NCBI GenBank assembly: GCA_034509925.1
Contig: CM067526.1
Span: forward strand, 2,771,001 to 2,835,000
Reading direction: 5' to 3'
DNA from: Hirudinaria manillensis
Taxonomy: Eukaryota > Annelida > Clitellata > Hirudinida > Hirudinidae
Length of the DNA stretch: 64,000 bases
In this document: positions 42,396-55,500 of the stretch, in pieces
How the letters are laid out: every line of letters begins with the position of its first letter
How positions within the stretch are numbered: the first letter of the stretch is position 1
Translations under genes and position numbers: made by a program
The notes under the pieces: model-generated
What the model was told of the DNA's origin: nothing
The model's database searches: none
What the model saw: only the letters and a program-made list of their open reading frames with translations

Positions 42396-43637
42396 TCAAT
42401 CCTCATAGAGAAAGTCGTGGAATACTGGCTTCCACTGGAAAACCTCCCCCTCCTTGAACCAAAGTTGCACCTCTCTCCTGGCACTTTCCAAGGAATCGCT
42501 GCCGTGACAGATGTTCCTGATAACGATTAGGACGACGTCGGCGATGATGATGATGAATTGCAGGGTTATCATAAAAAAAAAAATTTATGAGTTTCAATTT
42601 CCAGTTAGCAGTTTCCAAAGTTTATATTTTTTATAGTTTAACTGTAAATTCTTTAAAATGCTATTTGAATCATTCCGTAACCATAATTATCTGATACTTT
42701 ACAACTACAGCATTAACCTTCCAACGCTGATTCCAAAATCTCCCCTTATTGTACCAGGATTGGACTTCAACGGATCTGTTTCACCTAGCATCGCTCTGGC
42801 TGCCTTGATGATGCCCTTGCCTTGGAAGACCTAAGGTTAAATTAAATTTAATTTCAGTTAAAAATATTATACAACACAAATGCATTAAAGTATTTCATTT
42901 TTTTTAAAAACTCGAATTAGAAAAAAATTTCCTTGTTAGGAGTGCTGCCCAGCAACATATTGATTAAAAAATATGATACATCAAATTACACTTATAAAGC
43001 AATTCAATGAAAGTTAACAACTTACCAAGCATTACAGCATGAAAAAAAACAGTTGACCAATTGACAAACATAACAATTTTGTAATAAACCATCTGTAGCT
43101 TCCAACCATAGGTACAACAGGTCCAGAGGACATGTCCTTGACAACTCTTTCAAAGAACGGTTTGCCCTTGTGTTCTTTGTAGTGCTCTTCCAGGTGGGAG
43201 GATGGAGCCTTCAAAATAATTAAAGACAAAATTCAATACGATTCCAGAACAGTATATTATTTTAATGCTTTCCATCGACGTGATATCATGACCGTGAAAG
43301 CATTCTCGTCGACAACGAACCTTATTGCCCACCAAATATTTAACTTTTAGATTACACTCTAAAGTTAATCTGCTTATATATCATCAAAAACGACTTAATT
43401 ATTGAAATTTATTAAACATGATTCTAAATATCAACAATATTAATCTACTATCGATGTCCTAGCCAACTGATAATTGGCATTCGATAACATTCGATGAAAA
43501 TGCTTTAAACTAACATGAACAAACTTCATAGCAACAAGTTTGAAGCCTTTCTTCTCAAATCGACTGATGATTTCTCCAACTAAGCCTCTCTGAACACCTT
43601 CTGGTTTGACCATCAAAAACGTCTGCTCGTCCGCCAT
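42396..43637 (-). CDS. NME: Nucleoside diphosphate kinase, group I
   Basis: Transfers the gamma-phosphate between nucleoside triphosphates and diphosphates through a phosphohistidine. Minus-strand exons are 43515-43637, 43107-43208, 42718-42830 and 42396-42516, all in phase, giving 152 residues, the usual group I length. The N-terminus is [20 protein letters not shown], with the conserved Lys of the KPxGVQRG motif. The middle has [19 protein letters not shown] and [10 protein letters not shown]. The catalytic His is in [12 protein letters not shown]. It should assemble as a hexamer in the cytosol. An AG at 43655-43656 (minus) may end a 5' UTR intron. Confidence 0.97.
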
Positions 43638-43640
43638 CTT
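43631..43640 (-). promoter_or_regulatory. YY1-like motif overlapping the NDPK start codon
   Basis: AAGATGGCGG on the minus strand includes the initiator ATG. This matches the YY1-type motif often found at start codons of housekeeping genes. Function here is inference. Confidence 0.35.
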
Positions 43641-46600
43641 TTGTTTTTCAAAGTCTGCAATCGTATAAAGTTACAAAAAAAAATTAATCTTTTACTTAAA
43701 ATGATAATTTTTCAGATGTAAATTAAGTACTGCAATAGATTTATAATACATTTACGCTACTAGATAAGATATTAAAATTAGTAAAATTTAAACTTTATAC
43801 GTTACGAATTTAACAGCATTCATCGCAAGATATTTTCAAACGCATTAAGACACTTTATTTTTAACTTTACAATTATTAACAAATTATAATTGCAACAAGC
43901 ATGCTTTTAAAAAGCAGATTAATGAATTTTAAGTGCAAGGTGACCGCTAATTTCTGTTGTTCTCGCCATAATATATTTAAGCATATTTTAATTGATTCCA
44001 CTTAATAATCTAACAGTAAAAAATTTGACGAGTGCCCCTAACCTTGGTGGAAAGTAAAAGTAACGAATGCTAACAAGGACGTCCGGAGCAAAACAAGTCG
44101 ATTTGCTATGCAGTAAAAGCATTTAAAACCTGGGCTGCAACAGGATCACAGTTGCTAAAAATATCTACGATTGATGCGCTACAATCAATCAATCAAATAT
44201 CCATGCAAGAAGACGTTAATTAATATTAATTATAAAAGTTAGAATCTTATGATCTTATTTGCTGGATTTCATTTTGACATTTTATTTTGTAATTTAATTT
44301 GTATTCCCCAGATGACGATTTGAAAACAAACTGTAAAATGGATTAGAGGTAAATATCTGTTGTGGATAATGTAATAATATTGTAAGAATAACGATGACAA
44401 TAATTCAGAGTTATTAGTATGCATCCAAGAATTTCAATCTCAAGTTAATATCGAGGGCAATGGCTGATCTGCAATATTCTTGCTTGGGCACAGCTTGGAA
44501 GATGAGCAATAGTCCTGGGCATAGAATTATTACTCTTTTAGGAGCAAGATTCAGATTAAATATTAACTGTTTCAAGTATTCGAGTATACCCTAACCCTAG
44601 CATTCCCAGACGAAGGAAAAAAATCCATTTCTAGATAACATCCACATCTCTATCTAAATTCGTTGTTGCTCGACAGATGGCTAGACAGAATGGTCGATGT
44701 CATCAATCAACAATCAATTGAAAGCTTTCCATTTAAGCATCCCTTCAAGCGATTTTTTTTATAAAATACCAGTAATTTCAGGCATTTAATCACAAAATAA
44801 AAACAAGATGTCTGATTATAAATATAAAATATAAAATAGAAAATGGAGAAAGACTTTTAATTAATTGTAGACAATAATTCTGACTCTTAAAAAATAAAAT
44901 CGTAATAAAGTTTAGATATAACAATAATCCATGACAGAGAAAGAATGATGACCAACAATAATTTCAGTTATTACTTTCGGACGGTCGCATAGTTTTGACC
45001 TCAGAATAATAAAGAAAACAATAATCTCCCGCCAATGAAAAGCAGACAATTCAATTTCGTTTTGGTCATGTCTATGGTTATATCTGCAAGAATTGGTTGG
45101 TTTCGCGTATAAAAATACTTGTGAAATACTTGTGAAATTATTTAAATATTTTATTTGATTTATTTAATAATTTAGAAAATTTGCAAGATAAATTAAATAT
45201 ATTACTTAACGAATTTATAATTTGTTAGGTAATGCGCATTTATGCGGTGGTTCAGTTCCAGTGAAAAACAAAGCGATTTGCCGATGACTCAAATTGAAAG
45301 TTTAATCTTCGATTTAAAATGTGAAAGAATGTCGGAACTTTGAAAGTACAACAGAAGATTAAAACTGTGAGAATGTCGGGAAAACAAATATTTTAACGAC
45401 AAACGTCTGATGTTTGTTTGCGCCACCTTAACTCATCTAATCCTCTGTTACGACTGAATTGTCTGCCAACAGGTCTCTTTGCGGGCTCTGAGGTGCGAAG
45501 TTAAAACCAATTACTTTTTTTTTTTAAATTAATCTAATTAGGTCAATTGGCCGCCATGTCTGCAAACGTTTTTTTTTGTGTGGTGGAGCAAATCTTCTTT
45601 GAAAAGTGGTCAGAACCTGGCTATCATTTGCTTTTCATCCCTGTGAATGGAGGGTCATTTCAGGGCAGGGGAAAACCATTCCATACTAGATCGACGATTG
45701 CCGCACAATTTATAATGTGCAAAATCGCACACGTAATAAACATAAAAATACTTTTTAATAATCTAATGCAATGTTTAAAATGTTTAGTTAGTTGACATTT
45801 AATAAATATTTTTTTTAAAATCATTAAAGTATACGATAAAAATATTGATAAAAAAAGAAGCGATATTAAAATTCATCTGTCTGTGTTGCATGTGTTGATG
45901 AAAGAGACGCTTGTTCCAAGCTTTTAAATCTACCACAACGTTACGTGGAATCAATTTTATATCGCGTGCAAAACGATTAATATAAACAATGACTCAAAAC
46001 CGTATAAATTTAAAAGTCATAGAAGTCTTAAACGATAAAATAGTCATCTGCACTTAAAACTGAATTCCCCACCAGAAAATAAAACATTCGAAGCATGACG
46101 GACCTGCATGGAAAGTAATTTGTGCTTAAAAGTGAATTCATCAGTGATCGACCATCGAACCAATGTACTTTTTATAGCCGCCATATTCCAGGCTCTTCAG
46201 ATCGAAATCTTCAATGGTTGAGTTTTGTAATAAAATGATTATTTAGAAAACAAACATAAAAATATTTCTTCTGTTATTTTAAGTTTTTTTTTTTTAAATT
46301 TTACTGAAACTTAAAACCTTAGAAAAATAATTTATTTAATTAAAACGGACGAAAATAATTGCACGAAGAGAAATTATGGGCATAAAATATTTTCATAACC
46401 ATAAATGAGTTCCTAATTGAGTAAAGTTCCTTTAACGTATTTTAAGAAAAGATTTTAAAAAAGTAAAGTCATTTAGAATTAATAAATCAAAGAGAAACAT
46501 CGTAAGAAAAAACAATAATTCAAGATGAGTTATTTTTATCTTAATCTAAATGAACTTTTAAAAAACATTTTAAATAATACGGCGTCATTTTAATCGTTTT

Positions 46601-47970
46601 CTTCAGCTGTCAGTAATGGCATTTCATATGGTTGTTATTATAGGACTTTCTTCCGCCATTGTTGTCCGGCAGATGTTTTTACTCAAAAGGCGTATTAAAA
46701 TGTCTTGAGCACAATGACAACATTGCTCTTAAGGCATAAAGGTGTCTTTGAAGTAAAGCAATAAAATGAAGAAAAAGAATTAAAATTACATCGAACGCGT
46801 TGGTAGAATGTGCCACTCACTCTCATACCACTAAGTTCATAAACATTATTTTTTACTGAACATGCTATGATAGCACGTAATCGTAATTATTGTCAAATGA
46901 TTACAATTCGACGAAGCCATCCACGATGGCTTCTTTTTCCTTTACAGCAGTTTTCTGATGATAAAGACAATGATTTGAAAACAAAAATCGAAGCTGGATC
47001 TCAGCCGAAAATAATTTTTTTTCCTTGAAGAAAGTACGCCAGGATTGTGACTTGCTCTTCTTGATAAATTAGTACATCGACGCAAATGTCCAGACAAAAA
47101 ATATCGTCTGCTTATGGGATGGGACAAAAAATCATTGAATTGAACATTCATGGAGTTGAGTGGAAAATTAAAAAGTCCTAAAATTAAAAACTTTTTTCCT
47201 CGCCATTTTTGTTTTGAGAAATTGTCGCAGATTATGTTTGCGAAATAAATTGTAAATATTCATGTGACGCTCAAAACGTTGTTACAATATTTGTGATGTA
47301 ATAAATATTATTTAAATAGTAAAGGTAGTTGAAAAATAATTAAATTAAGTGTATTTAGAAATTTAACTTCGGACAAATCTGGAACAGAAATATTCTTCAT
47401 ATTAATAAAGTGAAATTAAAGTTTTCAGATAAATCGCAATGTGCAATTTTGGTATAATAAATAACTAAATTAAAATTATTCTAGTAATAATCGGGCGTTG
47501 TTCTGTTTCAAAGGGCGAACCAATCAAATTTGGACGCGGCGGCAGACGACTTTCTGCCATTTTGTCTGCTTATGTGCGTGGGAGGTTTAATTCTGACTCG
47601 TCGATATGAAAAGATTTTTTCGATCGAAATGATCTGGAATATCGTTATTTGTGTATATTAAACAATAAATTATGGAGATTCAGGAATGGAGAAGGCGATA
47701 TTGCCTGCGAACAATGGCGTTGCTTTCTCATGAGCCTCCATCGGGCGACCTTTGGGCTCCTTTTGGTTTTTGGCCTGCTTTTAGTGGCGCTTATTTGGGA
47801 CTAATCCACGAATTCTATGGGAGTCGCCAACAGTTTCCCGAAGCCAAGGAAACTGAGAAACGTCGTGCTTCCATCGCCTCAGGCATCGTCGTCCTGTTCA
47901 TTTGAGTGAGGATCTTCCGGACGAGAAGTGTCAAAGTCACGTGCACATTCCAGCGCACACTTCTGGATAA
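43638..47970. other. Intergenic, AT-rich
   Basis: No gene recognised. GCCGCCAT-type motifs occur at about 45550, 46183 and 46655, and a CCAAT box near 47519. An open frame at 47672-47905 is not supported by any family. Confidence 0.45.
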
Positions 47971-48018
47971 GGATATAAACAGCAGGTGTTCCATTCTGTC
48001 TCGCTCGAGCCAAAATGA
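47971..48018 (+). promoter_or_regulatory. Candidate TATA promoter and short first exon
   Basis: TATAAAC at 47974-47980 precedes a pyrimidine-rich start region (CATTCTGTCTCGCTC). A short exon ends AAAATGA before a strong donor, GTAAGT at 48019. It may be the 5' exon of the neurotrophin gene, whose first coding exon has an acceptor at 52422. That join would put a three-codon upstream ORF (Met-Asn-Leu-stop) before the real start. Another unseen gene is possible. Confidence 0.35.
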
Positions 48019-51000
48019 GTAAGTAACCAACGCTCGCTGTTGTTATTTTAACCGTTATCAATGCTTCGAGAATCGTAGGCTAGTGACACTAGAACTATTA
48101 TACGAAGTATTTGTAGTTGCAGTAGTATCGACACCAGTTTAGTCGTGCATAATCTGACAGCTTTAACAGTACAGATAAATTAGAATCACTAAGAAATTTT
48201 AAAATCACAGTGATATATTTTTGACAGTTACAGGTACAGCAGTTGTTACCTTAGGCGTCACTTAGTAGTGGAGCCATTTGTAAAACTAAGCTATTGATTA
48301 TCAACATTAGGCTAAGATTTTTAACATGACTACATGAATCGTAAAAACAAAATAATTAATTTGTTATAATGGTTCATTTTGAAGAGGTAGGGCATTGCGC
48401 CGGTTAATAAAGTCATGAATGAAGAAAAAAAATCTTTAGAAAATGTGTAAGCAATGAGCGGCATTAAGATTTTGCCCAGACGACACATAGAGAAATAATG
48501 AGAGCTCGTGCCTGTGAGAGGAGTTAGTTTTGTCTGGTTCCTGAGGTATCAGGCAGGCATTTTGCATTGAGGTATCATCACTCTTTCGAGAAGTAGACTA
48601 GTATGTTGTTTTCTTAAAACCTCGGATATGTTCTTAGCTTTCTCATCTATTGTTTTGCCGGCGTTTTATGTTAGAAATACAAATTCGTTCAGGGATTAAG
48701 AAAAGTTAGATGGACTTCAATCTAGATAACAAGATGTTCATGACTTGATAGACATCTAACATCAGCTGGAAGTAGTTTTACCTTGTCTTCATCCTCACTG
48801 CCGGAAACTGACCTTTCCTTGATTGGAGTCATGCTTGGATGATGTGAGTTTATTGATATGTACATTTCTTCATTGTGCAAAATTCTCTTTTAATGTGCAA
48901 TTGAAATGATGACAGATTTCTCTTAAGTGAATGACTTTGTTATTGCTTAGTTTTTAGTTTTAATTATCGTTAGTGTTATTATCGAAAGTGTCATTCTTTT
49001 GTTGCTCATTGCCTATGCTTGTCATTGGCTCCACGATACCGTGAGTCACTTATTGGAAATTAACTCCCATTTTCCATAAAATGTCCATAGGAGTCTCGAA
49101 TGATTTTCTAGAAATCACATTGGAAAAAGTCGTAACATTTCGTCATGCATGTTTATTTTGCTTGAGAACGTAATTTATTACTCTGCTCTGCTCCTTCTCT
49201 AGTCAATGCGCGAGGATTTATGTGGTGTTAATAAAAAAAGATGTATATGTTTATATGTATATATACGATATATTCTCACTTATAATAACGTTGAATCGGA
49301 ATTTTGATCGCATTAAGTTTTGTCGGTGCTCTATGATGCCTGTCAGGAAATATTTGGTTTAGTCTTTCGATAACGTTTGTCAGCTCGAGATAAGAAAAAC
49401 GGTTCACTTCGTTATCCAACACAAAACTTTGAAAAACTTTCTGAGTTATTCAATAAGAATCTTTAACAAAATTTATATAATTATGAAGACCTCCTTTGAG
49501 ACCTGTGCTGCAGTTAAAAATTAATTTATTATTTGGTAAAATGGCTGGAATTTAATCAATTATTTCGCTAGTGTGAGGGATTTCGTTAGATTTGGACGAA
49601 CGCTTTGCGCCACCAGGCAGGAATAAGTAGTTTTTTCATCAGCTCAGGAATTAAATCGTCAAGAGTTTTTCGTGCTCTTTCGTTCTGGATCGAGCAACAT
49701 ATGATTAATGAAATTATTATTTATTTCTTTTCTTTTGTTTTTGCCTCTGCCGTCCAGCGTTTCATTTAGGCATCTCGGGGATGGCTATCTAAATTAATTG
49801 GTCCACTACGTCATGCTTTTGTGGCGTAGGTCTTGAACGTTAAAAGATGGTCGCTTCAAAATATTATTGAATTAAATGGTATTATTCTAGGAAACATTAA
49901 TTTGTTGCTAGCAAGTTATTTGTTGTTAGTGTTTATTGAGCTAGATTTACTCCAAATACGTTCTCGTGACAGAACTTGAGACTGCCTCAGAGATCTCTCG
50001 CAGTGTCGTGAGAAAACTGTCTATATGGACATCAACAGCAAAGAAATTGCATCTGAAATTCTCACAGCATCGTTTGTCAGCTGATCGAATTCTCATCAAT
50101 TTGTCATAATTAGTCTGACTTTCATAAATCACCTGACAAGCCTAGGACTGCTCAGACGTTTCTCTTGTAATAAATTATCAAAGAATAACCTGACAGAACA
50201 ACTCAACAAACCGTAATTTCTTGAGTAGTTACCTTCTACGATGGCTTCCAGATTTTTTTTTCGTTATGTGGGCGATCTTTAATCATAAATGAATTTTATG
50301 TACAAGAAATTTAACTCGCAGCCTCTTTCTGCTAGTATTTTGTATATTTTATGACTTAAAAATACCATGTACTTTGTGTATCTCAGTGTTTTCTTTTCAG
50401 AATCTCAGTCTTTTACGAAGTTGACAAATAAATCATCGAATTATGAGTGATTGTGATTGTGATTACATTGCACTCAGAGCTAAATGGATGATTGCTTGGG
50501 ATGTCACTTTAGAAATGACTGACAAATCACGTCTTTGTAGAAATTAACAGAGAATTCTCTTTAAAAATGCTAATTTGCTTCATTAAAATCCTCAGATGAA
50601 GAGTTAAATAAACTTTCGACGATTGCTTTTTTTTTTCCATAATCCAAGCGGACACGTGTTTTGGAACAGGTCGATGTGATTTATTTAGGCGTGGTTCCTT
50701 AAAAATACTGACATTTCCACGTCACCATTGACTGTGTGGTCTCGATGATATGATGACTTTGTAGACCTTAATCATTTCTCTATTCAACGTGGTTCGCCCA
50801 TTGCGTCACAATGATGGCAGTCGTTTCACGTGTATGAATTTCGTGCAAAGTCCTACTCGAATAAATTAATATTTAATTCTAGTGCTTCGAGTGCTAGTTT
50901 AATAACCATTGTTTTACGTAATTACATATATATATATATAGAAAATACGAACAAATGTTACTATTACCTGTCTGTCTGGTTGCTGAGTTAATGAGGTAAT

Positions 51001-52434
51001 TTGGTCCTATCCAGCCTTGAGGGATGAATTTGTGTCTGATCTAGGAGGTTTTCAAGCATCGAAAAACGTGGTTTTTAATCTATTTATTATTTAATGTGTT
51101 TGTTATTATTATTATTATCATTATTATTAATATTATTGTTATTATTATTAAAAATCAAGTTTTAACATTAGCACTCGCTACAAGCCAGAAATTTCTGCCT
51201 CAAGATATTCAGATATTTTTTCAACTGTTGAGCTTGGCACTGTGACTAATGGGTTAGGAGGTACACAAACAATAAATGACGTGGATTTTTTTTTTTTACG
51301 AAGACTAGCTATCCTCGAAGCCATGATATATAAAAGAATAAATAAATAAATATTAATAAAAAATATAAAAGTTATTTAAAATAAATGAATTACGATCAAC
51401 ATATAGGAGACTGGGAATTTCAGGTGCTACGTTGAATGAATAAATAAGTCATTTTAACAGTCTTTTTAGCATTTTAGCGGTCACTTTGACACAAAAAATG
51501 TTAGTGTTTTGACAAAATCCAGCACAAGTTCACAAAATTGATTTTAAGAAAGGCAAACATTTTTAACCTTGCAGAACTTGCTACTGTTTTTGTTTTTAAG
51601 CAATCACAACACTTCCATCAAATTGATGACGAGCTAAGAGCGGTGTGTAGTCTGTTCACGGATGGATGGATAAATGACTGAAGCCAGTAAAAGTACCAAA
51701 TTTAAATAAAAGAAAATAATTGCTTGCTGAGCTATAATGAAGCCCTGCATTGACTTCTGTCGCAGCTGTGTGGGTCTATCAGAAGAAGTCGTAATAATTA
51801 AATTCAGCTTAAATGCTTCTGATTGGCTTTTATATTTCATTGAAATGTCATTTTGGAGATTATAAGTCTCATCGCCTGCTAGGCAACATTGGTCTCTAAC
51901 TGAAAAAAATAATAAACAGAGGGGGATGCATTTGGTGTTTATGTGATGGATGTTATGTTTATGATCATTACGGAAATATATGACATCCTACATGGTTATT
52001 ATGAGTGCAGAAAATGTTGTTTACTGTGGTTACCAGGCATTTGGATAATATCCAATGGATATGCGTCTGGAGATGTTGGATTTTTGGATATCCATTTGGA
52101 AACGTAGGATATCGTCCTGATAGAGTTGAACTCGTAGAGTGGACTCCTGGAAATGGAATTCGTGCTGTTTATTCAATCTAATGTTAGCAATCATCGGGAT
52201 GTGATGCTATTTTCGGTTATTCCTATTATCCGTATATATTATTTGTTTATATGACCTGATATAATTGTAGTCTATTAGAGATATACTCAAAACATTTGTC
52301 ACAAACTTACATTTAGAATGAGCTTATATTTTCATTAAAAAATGCTTCTTAATTTGCGACGGATTTACCTGCCCTATTTTGTCTCAAAATCCTCAGAACT
52401 TTAAATGTTTTTTTTGTTCCAGATCTTTGACAGC
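48019..52434. other. Probable 5' intron or intergenic sequence before the neurotrophin
   Basis: No coding exon recognised. Holds a TA-rich tract near 50930 and an ATT tract near 51100-51150. A minus-strand frame at 49947-50132 is protein-like but unassigned. Confidence 0.4.
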
Positions 52435-52531
52435 ATGAAACCGACAGGATTTCTGCAGTCATGGCTGCTTCTCTTCATTTTTGGAAGTGAGTAAATAATC
52501 CGATAATAATGTTAAGTTATTGAAATTTTGC

Positions 52532-52585
<54 letters not shown>

Positions 52586-55500
52586 AACAACAATCATAAT
52601 ATCATTCGGTAGTCTTATGGCCGAACCCACTAAGCGATTTTTAAAAATGTTTCTTTTTCGAATGTCGTGTGTGTCAAATGGCAGGGGTTTGGCAGCGGGA
52701 AGTGATTTCAAAGAGATCAATGGCTTGCTTAAGTGTAATCATAATTATAATGCAGGTTGAGCGCAATTGAAATTATTTATGAAACAATTTTGTTTCACTT
52801 CACTGCCTGGTATGCCTGGCTAATCATTTCGAGGTATGCTTGGGTTTTTTTTTTGTAGGTTTAGTAATGATTAGAAGGTTCACTTTCCTTATCCATTTGA
52901 TTCTCCAACAGCTTTGATTGATACACATGCATACACGTTCTTTGTCTCGTGGAAAGTGGCTGCTTGCTATTCATTCATTTAAAGGATCTAATACGATATT
53001 TAGAATGCCAAAAAGCCTTCGTACGAAAGTCGATTGAGTGCGTGAGGATTCGGATGAGCGAATGATCGGCATAAAAATTCTTCTCCCATTATTTAAGGAC
53101 GTGGTACTAGGCAGTCAGATCCATTACGTGGCTTCGATAAAAATATCTAAGGGCAGACGGCTCGTCACTTGTGGCAATTTTGACTTTGTACCATTCGGGC
53201 CGCCCGTACTTTGAAAAGTCCTTTGTCTTCTTGTCCACGTCCGAGGAATCCACGAGAGAATAAATGCGTTGACAGGTTTCGAGTCTTTCAAAAGAATCTT
53301 AAGTTGGACGTACTGGTTTCGTCTCGATCGGCTGGACCTTATGTCCTGAGACTCGAGTCGATGAATTATTGAAACCTTGTCAGTTTTATTCCTCAGTAAT
53401 TTTGACAGTGTCTCAACTGTCTGTCTCTCGGTACAAGCAGATGGTGACAAATGAAAAATTATGCCTTCGTTGTTTGACACAAGTCATCGCAACGTTGAAT
53501 GGAGTTTCTTCACCATTCATAGAAAAGTGAATTGAATTCGCGCGCCAGCGTGCGCCCACTAATGCTTCTTATTTCTGTTGCCTGCCATTTTGCTTTTGTT
53601 ATGACTCGATGTTTGCACGGACTTGAAGATTTGCTTAAAAAAATAATAAGCCAATTAAATGAAATTATTCAAAGAATAGGTATTCATCCCTGAATATCGT
53701 TTGAAATCTATGAATGTCAGCACGTGCTTTGAGATTTGTTCTGTTTATCTTTTTTTTTTTTATATCTCCATTAATGTTGCAAAAGATACAAAAGTCAAAA
53801 AATTCGTGGAAAAGATGAAGGAAAATCCTTATTCGAGTTTTTTTTTTGCTTTTCCAGTATGCCATTCCATGGAGGAAAAAGATCACGATTATAGCGACGG
53901 CGTGCTCGGGCGCCAAGAAAAATTAAATCCGTTAGTGGTTTTCCTGTGGTTATCAGATCTAAAGAATATCAAGTTGAACTGAAAGTTGTTTAAAATTGTG
54001 CATCTAAGAATGATTCAGTCTCTAATAAATGAATAAATAAATAATTAATTAATTTTTAATGGATTTATTCACAGTTAATGAATTATCTTGAGTTTTTAAT
54101 GGAGAAATATACCTTTGAAATCTTCAGACGTCCATTTGAAAATATCTATCCTCTCGAGTTCTCCGGTGAATACCTCTCGAATCAGCCCGCGGATTATCAG
54201 TCGGATGAGACCCTGGAAGGCCCGCTCAACAATCTGACCGGCTATCCGCTCAAGAACGCATCTAGTCGCATGAAGTCGGGTCGCAAAAAGGGGCGAAAGT
54301 CCACCCAGTCAATGGTCAATCGGTCCACCAACGTTCGACGAAAGCAGGGGAAAAATGTCAGAATCCAGGCAAAGAGCCGTTTGAAAATAAAGTCTAAGGT
54401 AGTTTCGTTTGTTTTTATTTCTTTGTTTCTTTGTTTCAACTTCAAGAATTCCAATTCTTCCTGAACTAACGATTGGAAATGATAAGGATACAAGCTTAGG
54501 AACCTCTTAAAGTCTTCCATTATCAGGCCTCGTTGTATCTAAGCATCCACCTGGTTTATTAATAACTGGTCAGAGATAATTAATTATTTATTTATTTATT
54601 TATTTAAGCGAAATCATTTTCGAAAGGAATGAAAAAAAATAAGTAAACAAACTTAATAAGACTTGTTAAGAAAATATCCAGCACCAACAGAAGTATTTGA
54701 TAAGATTGGTCAACACTTGAATTGAAACACGAGAATCGTTTGCAAACAACAACTGTTCAACACGTGGTTTTTCTGGCAGGTGTAATAAAAACATCGTTTA
54801 CGAGACAAGGTTACTCGGTTGAGCTGAGATTGTATGGATTTGTTTCTAGACCGGTGCTATTTATAGTCTATTTAATTTCTATATACGATTATTAACGTCA
54901 AATTATGATTTTAAGATAATTTATTTGACTTTTCTGGTTCGACTTGACCACTGAATGTCTAGTTATTTTGGTGATATCTTTGAGATATTTGAGGTTTTTG
55001 AGCTCAGGTAGATTGACCGGAAAAATGGGTAGTGACCACGTTGTGAGTGATGATGTCTTGAGTGACGTTTGTAGAATCGCAGGAGAGGATTGCGATTGAT
55101 GTTTCGACATCATCAGCTGGGATTGTGATTCCTTCCGTCACAACAACGTGCCCTGCTAAATCGACTCGTGGAAATGTTTACGTTTCTATTCCTGTCTCTT
55201 GAAAACATTTTACAATTCGCTTTTCTGTTTGAAAATTGTTTGAGCGACCAACCGTGCTTCAGAGAAACGCACTTAATGACATTCAGAATACATGTTGTAT
55301 TTAGAGTTAGAATCCAACGGTGCGTGTCTCATTGATTGGAAATTCGTTAATTTCAAATAGGATCTCGACTTCCTACCTGGATTCGGTTTAATCGCTCAGA
55401 GGTCGTGTCCCACCAAGTACAATTGGCTGGCCATTGAAAGAGCCACGAATATAGAAAACAATCGGGTCGAAGTCTATCAGCCCCACATTCACAACTTGGA

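Noticed and set aside
47672-48030. Overlapping plus and minus open frames near 47.8 kb
   Set aside because: They lie over a likely promoter region and have no family resemblance or splice support.
49947-50132. 61-aa minus-strand frame with protein-like composition
   Set aside because: No splice partners and no recognised family, so not supported as a gene.
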